NCBI GenBank assembly: GCA_016179685.1 | Contig: JACPCR010000113.1 | Location: 1-34,964 of the forward strand | Reading direction: 5' to 3' | DNA length: 34,964 nt | Origin: Planctomycetota bacterium | GTDB lineage: Bacteria; Planctomycetota; PUPC01; JACPCR01 | Shown: positions 15,204 through 22,237 of the stretch, in pieces | How positions within the stretch are numbered: the stretch's first letter is position 1 | Layout: each line of letters begins with the position of its first letter | The notes under the pieces: generated by a model | The model's input: only the letters and a program-made list of their open reading frames with translations | Told to the model about the DNA's origin: nothing | Databases searched by the model: none | Made by a program: the position numbers and the translations under genes

Positions 15204-17318
15204 GTGAAGGCCACCGAAGCCAAGCTGCTCGATTTCCTCAAGAAATCGCCGCAGTTCAGCATCCCCATCTACCAGCGCACCTACAGCTGGACCGAGCGCG
15301 AGTGCCTCCAGCTCTGGGAAGACATCTTGCGCACCGGAGGCAACGACGCCATCGCCGCGCACTTCGTCGGCTCCATCGTCTACATCGAGAAGGGGCTCTA
15401 CCAGGTCTCTAGCCAGTCGCCGCTGCTGGTCATCGACGGCCAACAACGTCTGACGACCGTTATGCTCATTCTCGAGGCCCTGGCGAGGCAGGTGGGTGAT
15501 GGGGAGCCTGTCGATGGCTTCTCGGCGAAGAAGCTTCGCAGCTACTACCTCCTGAACCCGCTCGAGGAGGGCGAGCGCGGCTTCAAGCTGCTGCTCACGC
15601 AGACGGACAAGCAGAGTCTGCTCGCTCTGATGCAGCAGAAACCGCAGCCGCCCGAGGCCTCGCTGCGGATCACGGTGAACTTCGACTTCTTCAAGGACAA
15701 GGTGCAGGACCTCGGGACAGACCTCACGCCGCTGTGCAAGGGGCTCGCGAAGCTCGTGATCGTCGACATCGCGCTCAGCCGCGACCAGGACAACCCGCAG
15801 CTCATCTTCGAGAGCATGAACTCGACCGGCCGCGAGCTGAGCCAGGCCGACCTGATCCGCAACTTCATCCTGATGGGCCTGGGGCCTGACCAGCAGACGC
15901 GGCTCTACGAGGACCACTGGCGGCCGATGGAGCTCGCCTTCGGCCAGGAAGCCTACGGGACGCACTTTGACGGCTTCATGCGTCACTACCTGACGCTCAA
16001 GACCGGCGAGATCCCCAAAGTCCACGCCGTCTACGAGGCTTTCAAGAGCCATGCACGCTCCTCCTCCACGGAAGTGGCGGCGGCCGGCGTCGACGCTCTG
16101 GTCGCCGACATCCACGCCTACGCCAGCTACTACTGTGCGATGGCGCTCGAAAAGGAGCCCGACAAGGACCTCGCGCCAGCCTTCCGGGATCTGCGCGAGC
16201 TCAAGGTCGACGTGGCTTTCCCCTTTCTCCTGGAGCTGTACCACGACTATGTGCAGGACCTGCTTCCCAAGGTCGACTTCGTCCGGGCCGTGCGGCTGGT
16301 GGAGGCCTACGTCTTCCGCCGGGCAGTGTCCGCCATCCCCACCAACTCACTGAACAAGACCTTCGCCACCTTCGGTCGAGCGCTCAAGAAGGACCACTAC
16401 CTCGAGAGCATCCAGGCGCATCTCCTGACCCTGCCTTCCTACCGGCGCTTCCCGGGCGACGAGGAGTTCAAACGCGAGATGTCTTTGCGCGACCTCTACA
16501 ATTTCCCGCGGCGCAGCTACTGGCTGCGCCGCCTGGAGAACCACGGCCGCAAGGAGCGCGTGCCGGTGGATGAGTACACCATCGAGCACATCCTGCCGCA
16601 GAACAAGAATCTCACCGCGGAGTGGCTCAAGGCGCTCGGATCGGAGTGGCAGCGCGTCCAGGAGACCTGGCTGCACACCCTCGGCAACCTGACGCTCACC
16701 GGCTACAACGCCGAGTACAGCGACCGGCAGTTCGCCGAGAAGCGCGACATGAAGGGCGGCTTCAAAGAGAGCCCACTGTGGCTCAACAAGGGCCTCGGTG
16801 CCATGGACACTTGGAACGAAGCCGCGATCCAGGCGCGCGCGAAGCGGCTCGCGGGGCAGGCCGTGATGGTCTGGGGGCGGCCGCCCGCGCTGGCGGCCGG
16901 CGTGCTCTCGGCCTACCGCCCGAAGGCTGAGCGGCCCGCCGGCTATACCCTCGATGATCACGCGCAGCTCGCCGAGGACAGCCCCATGCGGCCGCTGTTC
17001 GAGGTGTTCCGCAAGCAGGTCCTGGCGCTCGACCCCTGCGTCAGCGAGGAAATCCTCAAGCTCTACGTCGCCTACAAGGCCGAGACCAACTTCGTGGACG
17101 TGGTGCCGCAGAAGAGCCGCCTGCGCTTGTCGCTCAACCTGCACTTCCACGAGCTTCACGACCCCAGGGGCCTGGCCAAAGACGTGACCAACGTCGGCCG
17201 CTGGGGCAACGGCGACGTGGAAGTGGGGCTGAGCAAGCCGGAGGAGCTTCCCTACGTCATGGGCCTCGTGCGCCAGGCCTTCGAGAAGCAGATGGGCAAC
17301 GGGGAGGCCGAGGCATGA
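15204..17318 (+). CDS. GmrSD-like fused DUF262-HNH nuclease with C-terminal DUF5655
   Basis: This 704-residue defence protein resembles the GmrSD type IV restriction enzymes, which cleave modified phage DNA, and DUF262 proteins that accompany type I restriction systems. The N-terminal DUF262 half has IPIYQRTYSW (20-29), VIDGQQRLTT (about 76-85) and FESMNSTGRELSQADLIRN (202-220). The DUF1524 half has the HNH core EHILPQNKN (H462) and LGNLTLTGYN. Residues about 598-700 (LFEVFRKQVLALDP, YVAYKAETNFVDVVP) match DUF5655. The GTG start at 15204 is chosen because AGGAGAAGG precedes it by about 6 nt. Its stop overlaps the next ATG (ATGA, 17315-17318) of an hsdS remnant, showing it once sat inside a type I restriction operon. 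All key motifs look intact although the partner gene is destroyed. Confidence 0.9.
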   Translation: MKATEAKLLDFLKKSPQFSIPIYQRTYSWTERECLQLWEDILRTGGNDAIAAHFVGSIVYIEKGLYQVSSQSPLLVIDGQQRLTTVMLILEALARQVGDGEPVDGFSAKKLRSYYLLNPLEEGERGFKLLLTQTDKQSLLALMQQKPQPPEASLRITVNFDFFKDKVQDLGTDLTPLCKGLAKLVIVDIALSRDQDNPQLIFESMNSTGRELSQADLIRNFILMGLGPDQQTRLYEDHWRPMELAFGQEAYGTHFDGFMRHYLTLKTGEIPKVHAVYEAFKSHARSSSTEVAAAGVDALVADIHAYASYYCAMALEKEPDKDLAPAFRDLRELKVDVAFPFLLELYHDYVQDLLPKVDFVRAVRLVEAYVFRRAVSAIPTNSLNKTFATFGRALKKDHYLESIQAHLLTLPSYRRFPGDEEFKREMSLRDLYNFPRRSYWLRRLENHGRKERVPVDEYTIEHILPQNKNLTAEWLKALGSEWQRVQETWLHTLGNLTLTGYNAEYSDRQFAEKRDMKGGFKESPLWLNKGLGAMDTWNEAAIQARAKRLAGQAVMVWGRPPALAAGVLSAYRPKAERPAGYTLDDHAQLAEDSPMRPLFEVFRKQVLALDPCVSEEILKLYVAYKAETNFVDVVPQKSRLRLSLNLHFHELHDPRGLAKDVTNVGRWGNGDVEVGLSKPEELPYVMGLVRQAFEKQMGNGEAEA

Positions 17319-17398
17319 TCGCCGACCTCAAGCCCTATCCCAGGATAAAGGACTCCGGCGTGTCGTGGCTGGGAGACGTACCGGAGCATTGGGAGCAG
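17315..17398 (+). pseudogene. hsdS: 5' remnant of type I restriction specificity gene hsdS
   Basis: The first ~28 codons read YPRIKDSGVSWLGDVPEHWE, the standard opening of HsdS target-recognition domain 1. After about 17398 the similarity stops, although the frame runs to a stop at 17519-17521. HsdS normally exceeds 380 residues, so this is a broken gene. It overlaps the GmrSD-like gene by ATGA, proving the original operon order. Confidence 0.85.
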
Positions 17399-17503
17399 AT
17401 TTTACGAAGCTCGCGGACTCGCTTCGTTGTGACAGCTAGAAACAAGGGTCTGGGTGGCCGAGGTAGAGATTTACTTGTGAAAATTTGCGCGTCGCGCGGA
17501 GAT

Positions 17504-17564
17504 GTTGGAGTCACGCCTTGAGGCGTGGCGCTGCTCGGATAACGGCTAAAGCCGTCACTCCAAC
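17504..17564. repeat. Palindromic repeat, family B copy 1
   Basis: A 61-bp element bounded by GTTGGAGTCACG and the near-complementary CGTCACTCCAAC. It contains the internal hairpin CGGC-TAAA-GCCG (17543-17554). It lies between the two hsdS fragments. A second copy is at 28524-28610, sharing CGGCTAAAGCCG and the outer TCCAAC/GTTGGA ends. Confidence 0.8.
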
Positions 17565-17624
17565 TTGGGTTGAGGCCTTCTTCTTAAGTGGTTGTATACA
17601 AACGTGTTATCCATTTGTTTCTCA

Positions 17625-17700
17625 GGAGGTGCCAGGCTCAAGGACGCGGCAGATATCCAGACCGGACTGACGCTGGGCAAGAACTACAACGGTGTGGATT
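17625..17700 (+). pseudogene. hsdS: Internal remnant of hsdS (second recognition domain start)
   Basis: The peptide ARLKDAADIQTGLTLGKNYN strongly resembles the start of the second target-recognition domain of HsdS proteins (pattern LxDVADIQTGLTLGK). Similarity ends by about 17700, where unrelated sequence before the secreted-protein gene begins. With the fragment at 17315 it shows that most of hsdS, and hsdR/hsdM if once present, has been deleted. Confidence 0.75.
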
Positions 17701-17808
17701 CGTCCTGCAGGCCCCGGTATACTCCCAGCTCTCCCCCCGTGCTTAGAATTGCGCAGGGTGCCGGCGCGCTCACCGACTCTCTTTGAATATTCAAGCGCCC
17801 TCTTGACC

Positions 17809-20800
17809 ATGCCCGCACGCCTAGAGTCCTTGGTTGTAACTCCACCGCGCTTGCGGGCCGGGTTGCCGTTCCTGCTCCTTGCCATCCTCGCCGCGGGACA
17901 TGCCGAGCGACCGGCCCCGCCGCCGGTGCGAATCCACCTCGAGGAAGGCGCGTTCACCGGCCTGCCCAGCCACGTGGATTGGCACACCCGGCCGGGCCAG
18001 GGCTGGTATCTCAAGGAGCATTACCACGCCTCCAGCTACGCTTTCGCCGTCTGCGACGACCAAAGCCCCGGCGCCCGCTGCACGCTCCGAATCGGGCGGG
18101 AACTCCCGCCCGGCGCCTACGACGTCTGGGTCCGGCACGTCCGCATGCGCACCGGCGGGACGAACCGCATTCGAGTGAGCCTGGGCAACCTGCGGGGTGT
18201 GGAATTCGCCGCCTCGGCCGCCGCAGATATCGCCTGGGGCTCGAACGACTCGCCACGGGACTACCGGTGGGCAAAGGCACGGCTCGAGACGCCCGAGCCG
18301 GTGACTCTGGCCTCGCTCGAGGCCGCCTCGGTCGAGCGCACGGGCATCGGCGACGTGCCTGAGTATGCCTTGAACACGGTCTTGGTGGACGCCGTGGAGA
18401 TCACGAGCCTCGACGCGCTGAAGGCGGAGGTCCGAGGAAACTCCGCAAGCCTCCTTCCGACCGTCGAGGCGTCCCCGCCGCCCGGCAGGGGAATCTCCGC
18501 TCCCCAACCTCCGTCCAAGCCCGTGTTGGATACCGGGCCGGACCGCAAAGGCAACCTGGTGCGGTGTGGAGGCTTCGAGGCCGCGGCCGAGCCCTTCTGG
18601 TTCGTCTGGAAGCAGGAGACCACGGGTTACTGGCTCACCAGCGAGTTCTTCGACGATCGCCAGCCTGCGGATGGCCGCTACGCCCTGCGCCTGCGCGGCT
18701 GCGCCAATCCCTATGCCCGGGGCGGCTCAACGACCTTCGGCGTCACTCTCAGCTCCGAGCCGCTTCGCCTCCGGCCCCACCGCCGCTACACCCTCTCCTT
18801 CCAGGCGCGCACGGACGACCCGAAAGCCGGGCTCTCCGGCGGCCTTGCGCTCGGGCCCCGCGGCAACCGTCCTGCCTTCGTCCACACGTATGCGACGCTC
18901 CAGTCGCCGCTCTCCGAGCGCTGGCAGCGCTTCTCCACGTCCATCGAGTTCCATGACGAGGCCCAGCAGCCCCAGATTTTCTTTACCGCCGGGGGATTCC
19001 AGGGCGATCCGGACGAGCGCTGCCTTTCCCACGGCTCGGTCTACCTCGACGGCGTCCAGCTTGAAGAGGGCGAGCTGTCGGAATACCGGCCCCATGGCCC
19101 CGCCGAAGCAGGCCTCATCTCCGATTCCTTTCGCCTTTTCTACTCTCCCGGCCCACTGGAGCTTCTTTTCCGAGCCGCCGGCAGCGGCGGCCGAAAATCA
19201 CTCGACCTCGAATACGAGCTGCTCGACTTGGCCGGGCGCGTCGCCGGCCGGGGCCGGCGCAGCTTGAGGCCGGACGGGTCAGACCAGCGTGTTTCCATCG
19301 ACTTCCCCCGCCGCGGGGCATATCTTTTCCGCTATCGCCTTCGGGGAATTGAAGACAGCGAGGCGATGTGCGACCTCGCCATCCTCGATCCGCCCCGGGC
19401 CGGCAGCCGGACGTCTCTGGGCATCTACACGGGTTACGGGCCGTCCAACCTGGCCTTCTTCCAGCGCGCGGGTGCGCGTTACTACCTGACGCTTTGCGAC
19501 CAGGCCCTCTTCCGCGGCCACGCCATCGCCGGCCCAGGCCCGCAGGGCGTCCAGGGCCCCGTGCCTGAAGACCAGGCGCTCGACCTCGTCCGCAGCAACT
19601 CCTACGTCTGGTGGGACGATCTCATCGAACGCATCCAGGGACACGGCATGAAGGTCATCCCGGAGTTCCTGAGCTACGAGATGCCCGGTTGGGCCGGAGG
19701 CCGCGACGGGCCCGCCCCCGCCGTCTGGTCCGAGCACATCCGCAAGGTGGTCTCTCACTATGCCGCCAATCCGAAGCTCCAGCTCGACACCTGGATCACC
19801 GGCGACGAGGTCCGGGAGTCCTACGATACGCTCCACGAGTCCGCACACCGCGTCGTCAAGTCCATCCTTCCGAAATCCCGCGTCATGACCAGCACGTGCG
19901 GCGGCGTCCTGGACCACTTCGTCCAGAAGTTCGGCAGCCCCCTCATGGACGCCTGCGGTGGAAGCTGGCTGGGCGCCACCAAGTGGGAATACCGCCACCT
20001 CCGCCACCTCCGCCAGCAACATCCCCTGCCCTTCTGGAACATCGGGGTCGGCTGGTCCTCGACTCCCATGGACGGCGGGGCCGCTGCCGCCGCGGTCAAC
20101 CTCAGCCGTGGCCGATTCGCGCCGCTCAGCAACGTGCTCTTCGCCCACGCCATCCTCGCACCCGAAATCTGGTGCACCTATACGAACCGCTACACCATGG
20201 GCATCGCGTTCGGCACCAACGACTACCGCACGGGCGGGTTCGTCCCCCACGGCCTCTACTTCACCCTGGCGGTCGCCTTCCTGCAGGACGCGGAGCCCGG
20301 CGACGAGATCGAGCTGGAACTCGCCTCCGGCCTCGATGCCTTCTCCTTCAGCAAGGGCGGCAAAACCTGGGCCGTGCTCTCCCCTTCCCAGGCCTTCGCT
20401 GGCGAGCCCCAAGACGTCGAGGGATTCGACCTCATCCTCGGCCTCGACCCCGACTCGGTTCGACTCTACGACACCGATCTCAGCCCCGTGTCCCCACGCT
20501 CGAACCGTTCCCCCCTGCGATACCGCCTCGAGCCCTTCGGGCTCGTCCTCCTTGAAGACCTGGGCCTCGGGCCCGACGCTCTTCTCCGGGCCGTCCGCCA
20601 AGTTCAAGCTGAACGCACTCACTACGCCCAGCACCGGTTTCGGCGGAACCCTGCCACCGGCGGGCTGGACCTCGTTATCCAGCTTTTCGATTCGAGCGCT
20701 CCCAGGGGTGAGGGCACGTTCAGCCTCGGCGAACGCGTGCCTCTGTCGCCCCAGGCAAGCCGCGAGATTCCGGCCGCGTTCCGGCGCGGCCGCACGGAAT

Positions 20801-21579
20801 CCGCCGTCTTTCCCCTGGACCCCGTTTTCGGACTCGAAAGGCCCATCGGCAACCTCATCGTCGATTATCGCTACCGCATCGGAGACCGCGTCCTCTTCCA
20901 GGGCAGCCCGCACCTCTGGTGCGTCGTCTCCCGGTTCGCGCCTCGGCCCGCGGAAGACGCTCCGCGTCCGGAAACGCAGGCGCTGGTAGCCGCCTGGCCC
21001 GTCGAGACCCTGGGAGGCTATCTCTTCGCCACCCAGCGTTATGGCGGCTCCTATCACACCGCCCAGGTGCGCCGGGGCGGCGAACGATACCGCTTCTCCG
21101 GCGAGGAGGATGCCTCCGCTCGACTCTTCTCCCGCTGGGATTCCGAAACGCTTCATCTCGCCTTCGAGGTCCGGGACGACTCCTTCGTCCGTGGCGGAGA
21201 CCGCATCCTGGCCTTTTTCGACACGGACCTCGAGGGCGACGGCAATTCCGGCGATTTCGATCGCGACGATTACGAGATCGCCATCGACCCGGACCCGAAC
21301 TCGGGCGCTTGCCGTGCCCGGCTCACCTCCTACCGCGGCGAGAAAGCCGTGACCGGCTCGGTACGCAAGACCGAGGAGGGCTACTGGGTCGAAGCCGACC
21401 TTCCCTGGGACGACTTGGGCCGATTTCGGCCGGACCGGATGCCTGCGCTCGGCTTCAATGCCGTCCTCATCGACGCTGACCCCGGCCAGGACGTCCCCAC
21501 GGAGATCATGCTCTCCGCCCGGCCGTCCTACCAGCTTCGCGATCCCCGCGGCTTCACCCAGATGCTCCTCGTACAGTAG
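17809..21579 (+). CDS. Large secreted glycosidase-like protein with carbohydrate-binding domains
   Basis: This is a 1256-residue exported protein, probably acting on polysaccharide outside the cell or in the periplasm. A signal peptide is visible (LRAGLPFLLLAILAAGHA, cleavage near residue 32). Domains inferred in order: an N-terminal beta-rich domain (about 40-200); a CBM4/9-like domain (about 249-424, GNLVRCGGFEAAAEPFW, RRYTLSFQARTD); a central barrel-like region from about 536 (SLGIYTGYGPSNLAFFQRAG, LIERIQGHGMKVIPEFLSYE, LDTWITGDEVRESYD); and a C-terminal CBM9-like domain (about 1060-1256, LFSRWDSETLHLAFEVRDD, YWVEADLPWDDLGRF). D666/E667 in TGDEV and the glutamate in IPEFLSYE are possible catalytic acids (guess). 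The ATG at 17809 is chosen because it directly precedes the signal peptide. I could not assign a known glycosidase family, so the reaction is open. Confidence 0.78.
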   Translation: MPARLESLVVTPPRLRAGLPFLLLAILAAGHAERPAPPPVRIHLEEGAFTGLPSHVDWHTRPGQGWYLKEHYHASSYAFAVCDDQSPGARCTLRIGRELPPGAYDVWVRHVRMRTGGTNRIRVSLGNLRGVEFAASAAADIAWGSNDSPRDYRWAKARLETPEPVTLASLEAASVERTGIGDVPEYALNTVLVDAVEITSLDALKAEVRGNSASLLPTVEASPPPGRGISAPQPPSKPVLDTGPDRKGNLVRCGGFEAAAEPFWFVWKQETTGYWLTSEFFDDRQPADGRYALRLRGCANPYARGGSTTFGVTLSSEPLRLRPHRRYTLSFQARTDDPKAGLSGGLALGPRGNRPAFVHTYATLQSPLSERWQRFSTSIEFHDEAQQPQIFFTAGGFQGDPDERCLSHGSVYLDGVQLEEGELSEYRPHGPAEAGLISDSFRLFYSPGPLELLFRAAGSGGRKSLDLEYELLDLAGRVAGRGRRSLRPDGSDQRVSIDFPRRGAYLFRYRLRGIEDSEAMCDLAILDPPRAGSRTSLGIYTGYGPSNLAFFQRAGARYYLTLCDQALFRGHAIAGPGPQGVQGPVPEDQALDLVRSNSYVWWDDLIERIQGHGMKVIPEFLSYEMPGWAGGRDGPAPAVWSEHIRKVVSHYAANPKLQLDTWITGDEVRESYDTLHESAHRVVKSILPKSRVMTSTCGGVLDHFVQKFGSPLMDACGGSWLGATKWEYRHLRHLRQQHPLPFWNIGVGWSSTPMDGGAAAAAVNLSRGRFAPLSNVLFAHAILAPEIWCTYTNRYTMGIAFGTNDYRTGGFVPHGLYFTLAVAFLQDAEPGDEIELELASGLDAFSFSKGGKTWAVLSPSQAFAGEPQDVEGFDLILGLDPDSVRLYDTDLSPVSPRSNRSPLRYRLEPFGLVLLEDLGLGPDALLRAVRQVQAERTHYAQHRFRRNPATGGLDLVIQLFDSSAPRGEGTFSLGERVPLSPQASREIPAAFRRGRTESAVFPLDPVFGLERPIGNLIVDYRYRIGDRVLFQGSPHLWCVVSRFAPRPAEDAPRPETQALVAAWPVETLGGYLFATQRYGGSYHTAQVRRGGERYRFSGEEDASARLFSRWDSETLHLAFEVRDDSFVRGGDRILAFFDTDLEGDGNSGDFDRDDYEIAIDPDPNSGACRARLTSYRGEKAVTGSVRKTEEGYWVEADLPWDDLGRFRPDRMPALGFNAVLIDADPGQDVPTEIMLSARPSYQLRDPRGFTQMLLVQ

Positions 21580-21619
21580 ACGAGTTCGGAAGCGCGGATG
21601 CACTTGCGAACCCTCTACT
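21577..21619. repeat. Palindromic repeat, family A copy 2 (diverged)
   Basis: This copy resembles 3524-3567 in order and spacing: TAGACGAG, then a central GCGGATGCACT, then CTACT. Its arms have drifted, so the hairpin is weaker. The copy begins with the stop codon TAG of the secreted protein gene. Confidence 0.65.
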
Positions 21620-21622
21620 CAC

Positions 21623-21650
21623 TTGTTGTTGGCCATTTGACGAGTAAAAT
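21623..21650 (+). promoter_or_regulatory. Promoter candidate for the Xre-type antitoxin remnant
   Basis: TTGTTG (21623-21628), a 16-nt spacer and TAAAAT (21645-21650, 5 of 6) lie just before the ATG at 21659. The ATG is 8 nt after the -10 box, so a leaderless message is likely. Confidence 0.45.
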
Positions 21651-21658
21651 AACGCCAC

Positions 21659-22048
21659 ATGCCTGAACCCGGGTATCCCATCCTACCCGCCAAGACGTCC
21701 ACGAAGAAGACCCGTCTCCTCAAGCAGCGGGATGCCATCGCGGAGCATCTCCGCGAGGCGTTCGCGACGAACGCGCGGAGCGTCAAGCCTCGCCCCAAAG
21801 GCCAGAGGCTCGGGATCGATACGGACGACACGATTCATCTCGTCCGCTTGGTGCGCGCGGGATTCGAATTCAGTCGCCTTCAGCAGTTCCAGAAGGTTAC
21901 CGGACTCTCTCTTGAAAAAATTGCTCGATTTGCTCAAATCCCCCAGCAGACCCTCTCCCGCCGGCAGACCGAAGGGCGATTGCACGCGGATGAATCCGAC
22001 CGGCTTTTGCGGTTGTCGATGATCTTCGATCTGGCCGTGGATTTATGA
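21659..22048 (+). pseudogene. Truncated Xre/MbcA/ParS-type antitoxin
   Basis: The 129-codon frame matches the N-terminal helix-turn-helix half of RES-partner antitoxins (IHLVRLVRAGFEFSRLQQFQ, IARFAQIPQQTLSRRQTEGR, ESDRLLRLSMIFDLAVDL). The usual C-terminal toxin-binding half (DUF2384 region ending in LGGxTPLEL-like sequence) is missing. The frame stops right after AVDL, and the next bases encode the end of a RES toxin. The likely history is one internal deletion through the antitoxin-toxin pair. The truncated protein may still be made and bind DNA, since the HTH part is intact. Confidence 0.82.
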
Positions 22049-22227
22049 GTCGGCAATGCATGGATCGCTGAAGCCCGTTCCGCCGTTCTGAAGGTCCCCA
22101 GCGTGATCGTGCCCACGGAGAACAACTACCTGCTCAACCCGGCGCACCCAGATTTCTCCAAATCTCCATCGGCCCTAGGCACCCCGTCCGGTTCGATCCA
22201 CGCCTGAAGACCATCGCAGCGAGATGA
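22049..22227 (+). pseudogene. 3' remnant of RES-domain toxin
   Basis: Starting right after the antitoxin stop, the sequence reads VGNAWIAEARSAVLKVPSVI and VPTENNYLLNPAHPDFSK, the conserved C-terminal part of RES toxins (NAD-consuming type). A frame change at about 22160-22163 is then needed to read ISIGPRHPVRFDPRL to a stop at 22225-22227. The first two thirds of the toxin, including catalytic residues, are absent. It is therefore a dead toxin fragment. Confidence 0.82.
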
Positions 22228-22237
22228 TCGGAGTCCT

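Noticed and set aside
19279..21603. 774-codon minus-strand open frame
   Set aside because: It lies opposite the secreted glycosidase-like gene, which has a signal peptide and recognisable binding domains. The antisense product has no family features.
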